64,000 nucleotides of DNA, taken from the NCBI RefSeq assembly GCF_014649655.1, contig NZ_BMTL01000002.1, forward strand, positions 1 through 64,000, given 5' to 3'. This stretch comes from Streptomyces humidus (lineage in GTDB: Bacteria; Actinomycetota; Actinomycetes; Streptomycetales; Streptomycetaceae). Numbering within the stretch: the stretch's first letter is position 1; the number at the start of each line of letters is the position of its first letter. A program made the translations under genes and the position numbers. The notes under the pieces were generated by a model. It searched no databases. It saw nothing but the letters and a program-made list of their open reading frames with translations, and was not told where the DNA came from. Shown here piece by piece: positions 45,050-54,925 of this stretch.

Positions 45050-45124
45050 CCTGGAGACGTGCGCCTTGACGGTGGCGACGCTCATGAACAGTTCGGCGGC
45101 GGTGTCCGCGTCGGACAGGCCGGC
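45050..45124 (-). pseudogene. LuxR-type HTH fragment
   Basis: Read on the minus strand, 25 codons give AGLSDADTAAELFMSVATVK followed by AHVSR, the recognition helix region of a NarL/LuxR response regulator. It ends at once afterwards, with no rest of the domain on either side. It overlaps the last codons of the MerR-type gene in another frame, so the MerR tail was probably formed by a junction with this remnant. Length is too small to be functional. Confidence 0.55.
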
Positions 45125-45876
45125 CTCTCATGCCCGCCCGCTTCTCGTCCTCGCTCGCGGAGGTATGCCTCCAGTTCGGCCGAGCCGGACAGCATTGCGC
45201 GGCCGCGCGCGGACACCCGGGCCCGCCAGTCGCGCAGGGCGGCCTCCAGCGACTCCGTCCCGTCGGCCTCCCGCACCTGAGTGATGAGCGGGGCGATCTG
45301 CTCCAGGAGGTAGCCGCCGCGCCGGAGCTGGTGGGCCAGCCGGGCGTCCCGCACGTCGGCCTCGTCGTAGACCCGGTAGCCGGTCCGTGCGTCGCGGCGC
45401 GGGCGCACCAGCCCGGCGCGTTCCCAGGCTCGCAGCGTCGCGGGCCGGACGCCCAGCTCCGCCGCCAGCCGCCCGACGAAGCGGCCGGCCGGTCCCGAGC
45501 GGACGTCGGCCTCGGGCCCTTCATCCGGCTCAGGTCCGCGCAGGGCCCGTTCCACCGCCTCCAGGGTCCGCCGGTCGTCGCGGAGCTGGACATGACTGTC
45601 GTCGACGAGCCGCAACGCCTCGTCGACGGCGTCGGTGTTGACCGCCCGCATGATCGCCGACGCCGTCCGGTGTCCATGGCCGGGGACCAGGGCCAGGAAG
45701 GCGCGCAGCGCTGCCGCGTGCAGTGAGGTGTAGGCGCGATAGCCGTGGGGTGTGCGCGCCGCTGCCGGGAGGACGCCGGCCTCCTCGTAGTTCCTGACGG
45801 CCTGCGTGGACAGACCGTGCCCACGGGCCAGGTCGATCGGCCGCAGCCGCTGTCCGTTTTGAAGCTTTGACCCCAT
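45082..45876 (-). CDS. MerR-family regulator with two HTH domains, TioE-like
   Basis: 264 residues. The first helix-turn-helix reads RPIDLARGHGLSTQAVRNYE followed by EAGVLPAAARTPHGYRAYT. A second MerR-type HTH reads GRLAAELGVRPATLRAWERA followed by GLVRPRRDARTGYRVYDEAD. This tandem layout matches the TioE family. The last about 20 residues (GREAGGHERPACPTRTPPPN) look foreign and overlap a LuxR fragment in another frame. The ATG at 45876 has AGG upstream. It is divergent from the esterase-like gene at 45935, which it may control. Confidence 0.85.
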   Translation of the reverse strand: MGSKLQNGQRLRPIDLARGHGLSTQAVRNYEEAGVLPAAARTPHGYRAYTSLHAAALRAFLALVPGHGHRTASAIMRAVNTDAVDEALRLVDDSHVQLRDDRRTLEAVERALRGPEPDEGPEADVRSGPAGRFVGRLAAELGVRPATLRAWERAGLVRPRRDARTGYRVYDEADVRDARLAHQLRRGGYLLEQIAPLITQVREADGTESLEAALRDWRARVSARGRAMLSGSAELEAYLRERGREAGGHERPACPTRTPPPNCS

Positions 45877-45934
45877 GGACCTGCCGAAATCGCGTGAAAG
45901 TTTCCACCGAGACTTCAACGATAGCGTTTCCTGC
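45877..45934. promoter_or_regulatory. Divergent promoter region between MerR and esterase genes
   Basis: Only 58 bp separate the starts. GAAAGTTTCCACCGAGACTTC (45896-45916) has imperfect inverted arms GAAAGT/ACTTC, and ATAGCGTTTCC follows. MerR-type regulators bind spacers between -35 and -10; a single shared site for both directions is likely. Assignments of hexamers are uncertain. Confidence 0.4.
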
Positions 45935-47200
45935 ATGGCCACCGACTCTCCCGACGCCCCCGCCTCCACCCACTCCGCCGACGCCATCGCCGCCGTCGCC
46001 GCCACCGACGTCGACCACGCCGCCCGGCCCCTCGAGGCCGCCGCCGTCATGGGGTTGCTCCCGGCGCGGCCACGGCTGCTCGCCCTGGGTGAGCCGACGC
46101 ACGGCGAGGAGACGCTGCTCGACCTGCGCAACGACGTCTTCCGGCGGCTCGTCGAAGAGGAGGGCTACCGGACGATCGCCGTCGAGAGCGACTGCCTCAA
46201 GGGTCTGGTCGTGGACGACTGGGTCGGTTCGGGCACCGGCTCGCTCGACGAGGTCATGGAGCGTGGATTCAGCCACCCCGACCTCGGGCTGGGCACGTCG
46301 GCGGCCAACCGCGAGCTCGTGCGCTGGATGCGGGCGTACAACGAGGGCCGGCCCGCGTCCGGACGACTGCGCTTCGCCGGTTTCGACGGTCCGCTGGAGA
46401 TCACCCACGCCGCGAGCCCCCGTCAGGCCCTGACCGCCCTCCACGACTACCTCGCAGCCGGGGTGGACGCGGACCTTCTGCCCTGTACGGCGGAAGAGCT
46501 CGACGGCCTGCTCGGCGCCGACGACCGGTGGACGGACCGGGCCGCGATGACGGACCCGTCGCGCTCGACGGGGCGGTCGGCCGAGGCGGGCCGGCTGCGG
46601 CTGCTCGCCGACGATCTGACGACCGTGCTCGACGCGCAGTCGCCGCACCTGATCACGCAGACCTCGCGGGAGGCGTGGGACCGGGCGCGCCTGTACGGGC
46701 GCACCGCGGCCGGACTGCTGCGCTACCACCACTGGATGGCCGACGCCTCACCGGTCCGCATGACCCGGCTGTGCGCCCTGCGTGACGCGATGATGGCCGA
46801 CAACCTCCTCGCCCTCGCCGACCGGGGACCGGTCCTCGTCCACGCCCACAACTCCCACCTGCAGCGGGCGAAGAGCACGATGCGGATGTGGCAGGGGCAG
46901 GTGGAGTGGTGGGGCGCCGGCGCGCTGGTCGGCGCGCGGCTCGGCGAGGAGTACGCCGTCCTGGCGACCGCCCTCGGCACGATCAGGCGACGCGGAGTGG
47001 ACGCCCCGCCTGCGGACACCGTCGAAGGCCGTCTGTACGCGCTGGCGCGGGACCGCTGCCTGGTCGACGCGTCCCGGCTGGCCGCCTCGCTCGGCGAACC
47101 GCGGCCCGCCGCCCGTGTCTCCCCCTGGTTCGGCTACGCGCCCCTCGACCCGGCCCACCTCGACGCACACGACGGCATCGTGTTCGTCAGGGACGTCTAG
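45935..47200 (+). CDS. Erythromycin esterase-family protein
   Basis: 421 residues. The family signature is RLLALGEPTHGEETLLDLRN, with the general-base His and Glu, then EGYRTIAVESDCLKGLVVDD and VHAHNSHLQRAKSTMRMW. In proven members the enzyme opens the lactone of 14-membered macrolides; many relatives have other substrates, so resistance is not shown. The ATG at 45935 was chosen over an upstream in-frame ATG (45875) that lies in the promoter of the MerR gene. The stop codon TAG is formed by TA plus the first base of a MITE-like element. Confidence 0.85.
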   Translation: MATDSPDAPASTHSADAIAAVAATDVDHAARPLEAAAVMGLLPARPRLLALGEPTHGEETLLDLRNDVFRRLVEEEGYRTIAVESDCLKGLVVDDWVGSGTGSLDEVMERGFSHPDLGLGTSAANRELVRWMRAYNEGRPASGRLRFAGFDGPLEITHAASPRQALTALHDYLAAGVDADLLPCTAEELDGLLGADDRWTDRAAMTDPSRSTGRSAEAGRLRLLADDLTTVLDAQSPHLITQTSREAWDRARLYGRTAAGLLRYHHWMADASPVRMTRLCALRDAMMADNLLALADRGPVLVHAHNSHLQRAKSTMRMWQGQVEWWGAGALVGARLGEEYAVLATALGTIRRRGVDAPPADTVEGRLYALARDRCLVDASRLAASLGEPRPAARVSPWFGYAPLDPAHLDAHDGIVFVRDV

Positions 47201-47392
47201 GGCGTGTTTCGAAAGTCCCGTCTGCCCGGCGACGCCTGGCACGCACTCCCCCGGAGGGGGCGCCCCCAGCCGCGTTGTCGGGATCACCCCGATACATCCA
47301 GTATCGGGGCGACCCTCCGCCTTGCGATCGCACGCACCAGACGCCGCCGGGCCCGCCCTCCGGGCGGACGACGCTACTTTCGAAACGCGCCC
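47200..47392. mobile_element. 193-bp MITE-like element with terminal inverted repeats
   Basis: The left end GGGCGTGTTTCGAAAGT and the right end ACTTTCGAAACGCGCCC pair as 17-bp inverted repeats with one mismatch, each flanked by TA (47198-47199 and 47393-47394). A TA duplication fits IS630/Tc1-type transposition. The interior has no gene but strong hairpins, such as CCCCGATAC-atcca-GTATCGGGG, and a Gly/Pro-rich bias. The element begins exactly at the esterase stop. Confidence 0.85.
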
Positions 47393-47537
47393 TAGCGCGG
47401 CCGGGGCGCGGGGCCGGGACCGTCCTCACCGGTGGGCAGCCCCGGCCCCGGCACGCCGACGCGATGTCGGCGCACGCCGGCCTCGGTGCGCCCATCGCCC
47501 CCGCGGCCCGGCGCGGGGGACGCGTCGCGGTCACGGC

Positions 47538-47744
47538 TCAACGACGGCGCCTCGGCGACAGCGCGCTGAGCGTCGCGCACACCAGCGCCCCGAACAGCAG
47601 CCAGGCCCAGGGCACCCCGCCCGGCCGGTGTGAGACCGTCGCGTAGACGAGGGCGCCCAGGCCACCGCCCACCGCGAAGAACGCGAAACCGCGTAGGGCG
47701 AACCACCATCGGGGACGCGCTGTCACTGAGGTCATGCCGGGCAT
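47538..47744 (-). CDS. Small membrane protein
   Basis: 68 residues with two membrane segments: FALRGFAFFAVGGGLGALVY and WAWLLFGALVCATLSAL, joined by SHRPGGVPW. No family is recognised. GGAAGGGG precedes the chosen ATG at 47744, and a second ATG at 47735 is possible. It stands between the MITE and the allantoicase gene with no clear partner. Confidence 0.55.
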   Translation of the reverse strand: MPGMTSVTARPRWWFALRGFAFFAVGGGLGALVYATVSHRPGGVPWAWLLFGALVCATLSALSPRRRR

Positions 47745-47831
47745 TGTCCCCTTCCGCGGAACACCGCACACCCGTGCGGGCGATAGGAATCGCCGACGCG
47801 CCGGACCGGATGCCCTCCTCGAAGACGGCCG

Positions 47832-48947
47832 TCAGCCGCTGAGCTCCTGATGGCGGGCGGTCAGGGCCGCCGCCCCCGCCTCCGTGAGGGAGCCGAACAG
47901 GCGCAGCCGGGAGATGCCGCCGTCGGGGTAGATGTCCAGGCGCGCGTGGGTGCCGACGGCGGGGGCCGGCAGGACGAAGCGGTGGTTGGTGTCGGGCTGG
48001 AGGCGGGTGCGCGGGAGGATCGGCGTCCACTCTCCGTCCTCGCCGTCCCTGACCGACACCGAGGCCCAGCCGGCGCTGTTGCCCTTCAGGTACGCCGTGT
48101 CGATCTCCAGCGCGCGGATCTGCGCCTGAGCCGTCAGACGGTAGCGGATCCAGTCGTTTCCCTGGTCACGGCGGCGACGGGTCTCCCAGCCGTCGTCCAT
48201 CTTGTGGGAGCGGCCCGGCTGGATGGTGTTCGAGGCCGGCGAGTAGAAGAGGTTGGACGCGTCCTCCGCGCGGCCGCCGTTCTCCAGGGCGACGACGTCG
48301 AAGGCGCCGAGGACGGCCAGCCACTCGGGGTCGGGGACGATCTCGCCGTGCACGCGCAGCCGGGCGATGCCGCCGTCGGGATGCTGGTTGACCCGCAGAT
48401 GCGTGAAGCACCGCTCCACCGTCACCGGGAACCCGTTCGCCGCGTGGCCGCCGACGGGTGTGCGCGGGACGAGCGTCGTCCATGTCACGCCCTCGCCGAG
48501 GAGTTCCCCGGGTGACGGCGAGCCGGACAGCCGGGCGCCCTCGACCGACACCGCCTGCGGATGGTTGCCGCGGAAGTGGGCCGTGTCGACGACGATGCCC
48601 CGGATCACCCCGGGGGCGCCGAGGCGGACGAGCGCCCAGTCGTGGTCCCCGGGGGCGGGCCACGGGCGGTCAGCGGCCGCGCCTCGCCTGCGGCGCGTCT
48701 CCCAGCCGTCCATGATCTTGCCCTTGTGCCCGAAGCGCTCCGGGTCGAACTCGGCGGGGCCGGGGAGGAGCAGGTTCTCCCGCTGGGCGAAGAACTCGTC
48801 GTTGGCGGCGACCACCGCGGCGCCGAGCCGCCGGTCGGCGAGGTCGGTGTGCCGGGCGAAGGGGAAGTCGGCGGTGCGGTAGTCCGCGTACGGGTCGCCG
48901 CCGCCGTAGGGGTTCGCGTCGCCGGTGAAGCTCTGTATCGCCGTCAC
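47832..48947 (-). CDS. alc: Allantoicase
   Basis: 371 residues. It hydrolyses allantoate to ureidoglycolate and urea. Two homologous jelly-roll halves are visible: each has a GWETRRRR motif (MDGWETRRRRG and MDDGWETRRRRD) and a HPDGGIARLRVHG- or YPDGGISRLRLFG-like ending. This internal duplication is the family hallmark. The start is a GTG at 48947 beginning VTAIQSFTGD. It lies downstream of allB with an 80-bp gap on the same strand, so an allB-alc operon is likely. Confidence 0.95.
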   Translation of the reverse strand: MTAIQSFTGDANPYGGGDPYADYRTADFPFARHTDLADRRLGAAVVAANDEFFAQRENLLLPGPAEFDPERFGHKGKIMDGWETRRRRGAAADRPWPAPGDHDWALVRLGAPGVIRGIVVDTAHFRGNHPQAVSVEGARLSGSPSPGELLGEGVTWTTLVPRTPVGGHAANGFPVTVERCFTHLRVNQHPDGGIARLRVHGEIVPDPEWLAVLGAFDVVALENGGRAEDASNLFYSPASNTIQPGRSHKMDDGWETRRRRDQGNDWIRYRLTAQAQIRALEIDTAYLKGNSAGWASVSVRDGEDGEWTPILPRTRLQPDTNHRFVLPAPAVGTHARLDIYPDGGISRLRLFGSLTEAGAAALTARHQELSG

Positions 48948-49027
48948 GGTGATCAGGTCTGCCTTTCGGAGGTCGGCCGGTGCGGGTGCCGGCGCGCGTA
49001 CCGGTGCGGGACGTCGGGTGCACGACG

Positions 49028-50383
49028 TCAGGGGGTACGGGTGAGGAGCCGGCCCTTCGGTTCGGTGAACTCGCCGTCGGCGAGGATGCGTTCGCCGCGC
49101 AGCCAGGTGGACTTCACGACGCCGCACAGGGTGCGGCCGGCGTACGCCGTGACCGGGTTGCGGTGCTGGAGGGCGGCAGGGTCGACGGTGAAGGACTCGT
49201 CGGGGGCGAGGACGGCGAAGTCGGCGTCGCGGCCCGCCTCGATCCCGCCCTTGCGGGAGAGTCCGGCCAGGGCGGCCGTGCCGGCGGACATCCAGCGCAC
49301 GACGTCCTCCAGGCCGTGGCCCCGCCTGCGCGCCTCGGTCCAGACGGCGGCGAGGCTGAGCTGCAGGCCGGAGATGCCGCCCCACGCGGTCGCGAAGTCC
49401 GCGGTCTTCAGGTCGGCGGTGGACGGCGAGTGGTCGGTGACCACGCAGTCGATCGTGCCGTCGGCGAGGGCCTGCCAGAGCAGGTCCTGGTCGGCCGCCT
49501 CGCGGATGGGCGGGCAGCACTTGAACTCGCTCGCGCCGTCGGGCACTTCCTCGGCCGTGAGGGTGAGGTAGTGCGGGCAGGTCTCGACGGTGATGCGGAC
49601 TCCGTCGGCCTTGGCGGCGGCGATGAGCGGCAGCGCGCTGCCGGAGGAGAGGTGCAGCACGTGCACGCGCGCGTTCAGGCGCCGGGCCTGGTCGATGAGC
49701 CGGGCGACGGCGGCGTCCTCGGCGACGCGCGGGCGGCCGGCCAGGAAGTCCGCGTACCGGGGGCCGTTCCGCTGTGGGGCGGCGGCGAGGTGGTCCGGGT
49801 CCTCGGCGTGCACGATCAGCAGGCCGTCGAACCCGGCGATCTCGGCGAGGGACCGGGCGAGACCGTCCTGGTCGAGGTGCGGGAACTCGTCCACTCCCGA
49901 GGGGGAGAGGAACGCCTTGAAGCCGAAGACGCCGCTGTCGTGCAGCGGCCGCAGGTCCTTGACGTTGTCCGGCAGCGCGCCGCCCCAGAAGCCGACGTCG
50001 ACGTGCGCCTTGTCGGCGGCGACCCCTCGCTTGACGCGGAGGTGGTCGACCGTGGTGGTCGGCGGGAGGGAGTTGAGGGGCATGTCGACGAGGGTGGTGA
50101 CGCCGCCGGCCGCCGCCGCGCGGGTGGCGGTCCAGAAGCCCTCCCAGTGGGTGCGGCCGGGGTCGTTGACGTGCACATGGGTGTCGACCAGCCCCGGCAG
50201 CAGGACGTCGTCCCCGAAGTCCTCCACCCGGGCGCCCTCGGGGGCGGGCGCCCGGTGGGGCAGTACGGCCGTGATCGTGCCGCCGGCGACCGCCACCGCG
50301 GCGGGACGCGTCCCCTCCGGGGTGACGACGCGCGTCGAGCGCAGCACCAGTTCGGCCTCGGACACCTCGGGCGCCTCGGACAC
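49028..50383 (-). CDS. allB: Allantoinase
   Basis: 451 residues of the amidohydrolase superfamily. It opens allantoin to allantoate. The dinuclear metal site is seen as [13 protein letters not shown] (HxH), [10 protein letters not shown] (the carbamylated lysine), [23 protein letters not shown] and CVVTDHSPS (Asp). The GTG at 50383 has GAGGGG upstream. It is divergent from the IclR gene. A composite dyad (50410-50441) lies 26 bp upstream. The pathway continues with the downstream allantoicase. Confidence 0.97.
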   Translation of the reverse strand: MSEAPEVSEAELVLRSTRVVTPEGTRPAAVAVAGGTITAVLPHRAPAPEGARVEDFGDDVLLPGLVDTHVHVNDPGRTHWEGFWTATRAAAAGGVTTLVDMPLNSLPPTTTVDHLRVKRGVAADKAHVDVGFWGGALPDNVKDLRPLHDSGVFGFKAFLSPSGVDEFPHLDQDGLARSLAEIAGFDGLLIVHAEDPDHLAAAPQRNGPRYADFLAGRPRVAEDAAVARLIDQARRLNARVHVLHLSSGSALPLIAAAKADGVRITVETCPHYLTLTAEEVPDGASEFKCCPPIREAADQDLLWQALADGTIDCVVTDHSPSTADLKTADFATAWGGISGLQLSLAAVWTEARRRGHGLEDVVRWMSAGTAALAGLSRKGGIEAGRDADFAVLAPDESFTVDPAALQHRNPVTAYAGRTLCGVVKSTWLRGERILADGEFTEPKGRLLTRTP

Positions 50384-50409
50384 CGGGACCCCTCTCTGCC
50401 GCCGTCGAC

Positions 50410-50441
50410 TTCCACGCAACGGAATTCAACGTTCTGTTGAA
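50410..50441. promoter_or_regulatory. Composite operator upstream of allB
   Basis: TTCCACGCAACGGAA (50410-50424) abuts TTCAACGTTCTGTTGAA (50425-50441). The second is a perfect TTCAAC-N5-GTTGAA dyad. Related copies of both lie upstream of aceB (53016-53048). The IclR protein encoded next to allB is the likely binder. Confidence 0.75.
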
Positions 50442-50634
50442 AGAGTGTTCACTTCCGCCTCCATGCCGTCAAGGGCACACTCCTCCACAGTGCACCCGAC
50501 GCCGCCACCTTGGACGTTTCCCTTCATCGGAACACGCATTCCGACAAGCGGAACGCGACCACGCGCCAGCCAGGGGGCGACGGACCCACGGGTAGGCTTC
50601 AGCTCTTCCCGCCGGTTTCGAAAGGAACGCGCCC

Positions 50635-51441
50635 GTGCCGACGTCCAGCGCCAGCACCACCGACTCCGCCAGGTCCGCCGGCGGAGGGGTCCAGTCCCTC
50701 GAGCGCGCCTTCGATCTGCTGGAGCGGATGGCGGACGCAGGGGGCGAGGTCGGTCTGAGCGAGCTGTCCGCGAGCAGCGGGCTGCCGCTGCCCACCATCC
50801 ACCGCCTGATGCGCACCCTGGTGGCCTGCGGTTACGTCCGCCAGCAGCCCAACCGCCGCTACGCCCTGGGCCCCCGGCTGATCCGGCTCGGCGAGTCCGC
50901 GTCCCGGCTGCTGGGCACCTGGGCCCGCCCCTACCTGGCCCGCCTGGTCGAGGAGACCGGCGAGACGGCGAACATGGCGCTGCTCGACGGCGACGAGATC
51001 GTGTACGTGGCGCAGGTGCCGTCCAAGCACTCGATGCGGATGTTCACCGAGGTCGGCCGTCGCGTCCTGCCGCACTCCACCGGCGTCGGCAAGGCCCTCC
51101 TCGCGGGCTTGCCGGATCACGAGGTGCGCGCCCTGCTCGCCCGCACCGGCATGCCCGCCGCGACGGAGAAGACCATCACCACCCCCGACGGCTTCCTGGC
51201 CGCGCTCGCGGACGTGCGGGAGGCCGGATACGCGATCGACGACAACGAGCAGGAGATCGGCGTCCGCTGCCTGGCGGTGTCCGTGCCGGACTCCCCCACC
51301 GCGGCGGCCGTCTCCATCTCCGGACCGGCGGGCCGCGTCACGGAGTCGGTCACCGAGAGGATCGTGCCCGTGCTGCAGCAGGTGGCGGTGGAACTGTCCC
51401 AGGCCCTGGCGAACCCGGGGCCGGGGACGCCGAACCCGTAG
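50635..51441 (+). CDS. allR: IclR-family regulator, AllR-like
   Basis: 268 residues. The N-terminal winged HTH (about 18-75) has GVQSLERAFDLLERMAD, then SELSASSGLPLPTIHRLMRT and YVRQQPNRRYALG. The effector domain follows with GETANMALLDGDEIVYVAQV, RVLPHSTGVGKALLAGLP and GVRCLAVSVPD. In S. coelicolor AllR represses allantoin genes and responds to pathway intermediates such as allantoate or glyoxylate; position beside allB supports the same role. The GTG start has AAAGGA upstream. No copy of the composite operator was found in front of this gene. Confidence 0.88.
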   Translation: MPTSSASTTDSARSAGGGVQSLERAFDLLERMADAGGEVGLSELSASSGLPLPTIHRLMRTLVACGYVRQQPNRRYALGPRLIRLGESASRLLGTWARPYLARLVEETGETANMALLDGDEIVYVAQVPSKHSMRMFTEVGRRVLPHSTGVGKALLAGLPDHEVRALLARTGMPAATEKTITTPDGFLAALADVREAGYAIDDNEQEIGVRCLAVSVPDSPTAAAVSISGPAGRVTESVTERIVPVLQQVAVELSQALANPGPGTPNP

Positions 51442-51745
51442 GACGCACAGCGCCCGCCAGGGCGCGGACCCCGGGGGCTCCGGACGGGGCGACCCGCCTG
51501 CACGCTCCCCGCGCCCGCACGCCCCCGCGCCCCGCTCCCCGCGCCTCCAGGCTCCCCGCCGGGCTCCCGCGCTTCCCCACCGCGCCGCCGTGCCGCCCCG
51601 CAGCCCGTGCCGCCCGACGCCCTGTCCGCGCGCCCCGCGTCACACACCCGCGCTCGCTCGCCGCCAGGCGGTCAGCCGCACTCCGTCGTCGGCCCGCACG
51701 CCTCTCACCCTCGACCGCCCTCGACCGGCCGCCATCGGCCGCGGT
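51442..51745. other. Gene-free stretch between convergent allR and DUF5955 genes
   Basis: 304 bp of C-rich DNA with short GCC/CGC/CCC runs. No open frame with family similarity and no clear hairpin was found. Confidence 0.5.
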
Positions 51746-52060
51746 TCAGCGCCGGGGCGGCTCCCCGAACAGGTCCACCGCGCGGCGCACGTCCGACAGA
51801 CCCCTGGCCAGTGCGCTCACCGAGCCGACGGCGCCCGCGATCACCAACAGGGAGCGCCGTAACCGGGCGACCTCCGGGACGCCGCCGGTCGCCGTCGCGG
51901 CGAGTGCGGCGAGTTCGTCCTCGGCGATGACCCGGTCGGGGAAATCGGCCGGGTGCGCGGCGAGTTCACGCCGCAGCCGGGACACCGCGGTCCGCAGTCG
52001 CACCACCCTCTGATCCTCGTCGCCGCCGGTCACTGCCCTCTGCCCCGAGCTCCGCAGCAC
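51746..52060 (-). CDS. DUF5955-like small helical protein
   Basis: 104 residues. It reads RVVRLRTAVSRLRRELAAHP, then FPDRVIAEDELAALAA, RLRRSLLVIAGAVGSVSALA and VRRAVDLFGEPPRR. This matches my recall of the actinobacterial DUF5955 family; function is unknown. The hydrophobic stretch is short and it is probably soluble or peripheral. The GTG at 52060 has GGGAG upstream; a GTG at 52033 is an alternative. Confidence 0.75.
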   Translation of the reverse strand: MLRSSGQRAVTGGDEDQRVVRLRTAVSRLRRELAAHPADFPDRVIAEDELAALAATATGGVPEVARLRRSLLVIAGAVGSVSALARGLSDVRRAVDLFGEPPRR

Positions 52061-52255
52061 AGCTCTCCCCCCTCACGCGCACGCGAGCGCGCGTGGACGC
52101 CCCGTGACGTCCCGCCCCGTGCCCCGTGACGGCGCCCGGCGCCGTAGGACGCGCGGGCCAGTAAACGCCTCCCGACGCCGGGCGCGCCACAGCGCGTACC
52201 GAAATTCAGCCCCGGGAGGCCGCGCGGTCGACCTCCCGTCGGGTATGCAGGACAC

Positions 52256-52867
52256 ATGACGGACAAGGAAGCGCGGGGCGAGGACCCCGCTGTCGGGCTG
52301 CTGCTCGCCGCGGGCGGGGGCCGACGCCTCGGGGGGCGGCCCAAGGCGCTGCTCACACACCGGGGCCGTCCGCTGGTGGAGCACGCGGTGGGGGTGCTGC
52401 GCGCGGCGGGATGCACGCGCGTGCACGTGGTGCTGGGCGCGGCCGCCGACGTCGTACGGGAGCGGGCGCGGCTCGCCGGGTGCGTGATCGTGACGAACCC
52501 GCAGTGGGAGTCGGGCATGGGCACGTCGCTGCGGGCCGGGCTCGCCTCGCTCGCCGGGACGGGGGCGCGGGCCGCGCTGGTCTGCCTCGTCGACCAGCCC
52601 GGCATCGGGCCGCGGGCGGTGGCCCGGGTGCTGGCCGCCGGAGGGGACGAGTTCTCGCTGGTGTCGGCCGCCTACGACGGCGTCCGCGGCCATCCCGTCC
52701 TGCTCGGGGCCGGTCACTGGGCGGGCGTGACGGCGACGGCGACCGGCGACCGGGGGGCACGCGCCTATCTGGAGGAGCACGCGGAGGCGATCACGCTCGT
52801 CGAGTGCGGGGACGTGGCGCGGCCGTTCGACATCGACACGCCCGACGACCTCGCGCACCTCGGGTGA
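52256..52867 (+). CDS. MobA-like nucleotidyltransferase
   Basis: 203 residues with the fold of MobA/MocA, enzymes that attach CMP or GMP to molybdopterin. The N-terminal NTP site is GLLLAAGGGRRLGGRPKALL, followed by VTNPQWESGMGTSLRAGLAS, VCLVDQPGIGP (metal-binding Asp) and HPVLLGAGHW. GCAGGA precedes the ATG. The position beside allantoin genes suggests a role in maturing xanthine dehydrogenase, a molybdenum enzyme of purine breakdown that is not in the window; this is inference. Confidence 0.88.
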   Translation: MTDKEARGEDPAVGLLLAAGGGRRLGGRPKALLTHRGRPLVEHAVGVLRAAGCTRVHVVLGAAADVVRERARLAGCVIVTNPQWESGMGTSLRAGLASLAGTGARAALVCLVDQPGIGPRAVARVLAAGGDEFSLVSAAYDGVRGHPVLLGAGHWAGVTATATGDRGARAYLEEHAEAITLVECGDVARPFDIDTPDDLAHLG

Positions 52868-52915
52868 GGCCTCTGACGCTGCGCGCCGCCCTGCCACCCT
52901 GCCGCTCCTGCCGCC

Positions 52916-53004
52916 CCGGCCCGGCCCGGCCCGGCCCGGCCCGGCACGGCACGGCCCGGCACGGCACGGCACGGCACGGCACGGCACGGCACGGCACGGC
53001 ACGG
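52916..53004. repeat. Pentamer tandem repeat before aceB
   Basis: About 18 copies of CCGGC or ACGGC: six CCGGC, two ACGGC, one CCGGC, then eight ACGGC. It lies within the 283-bp gap 52868-53150, ending 12 bp before the aceB operator. Slippage is likely; effect on promoter spacing is possible. Confidence 0.95.
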
Positions 53005-53015
53005 AGAGCCCCTAC

Positions 53016-53048
53016 GTCAACAAACCATTGAACTTCCACGATAAGGAA
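53016..53048. promoter_or_regulatory. Composite operator upstream of aceB
   Basis: GTCAACAAACCATTGAA (53016-53032) and TTCCACGATAAGGAA (53034-53048) lie 1 base apart. The first matches the allB 17-mer (TCAAC-N5-nTTGAA), the second matches the allB 15-mer (TTCCACG-N4-GGAA). It is about 100 bp upstream of the aceB start. In both loci the 15-mer is the gene-proximal one. Confidence 0.75.
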
Positions 53049-53150
53049 ACTATTCTCCACGAATCAGAGGGGTCTGCTCCCGCCGGGGGCGCGCTCGCCG
53101 AACCCGGTCCGACCGGCACCCGATGCCACCGCTGAAGGAAGTGACCGCTC

Positions 53151-54785
<1,635 letters not shown>

Positions 54786-54791
54786 GCCGCT

Positions 54792-54808
54792 CCGGCGTCA
54801 GACGCCGG
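54792..54808. terminator. Hairpin after aceB
   Basis: CCGGCGTCAGACGCCGG is a perfect dyad with a small loop 6 bp after the aceB stop, at the convergent junction with the HipA-like gene. A short weak stem, no U run. Confidence 0.6.
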
Positions 54809-54925
54809 GACGGTCCGGGTGGCCCCGCTTCCGCCCGGGGACCGCCCGGGCCGTCGGGTCGTGTACGGCGTGCTGCGGCCGGCGGCGCCCTGTGCGGCAC
54901 TCGGTCCGGAGGCGCTGCATGCCGC

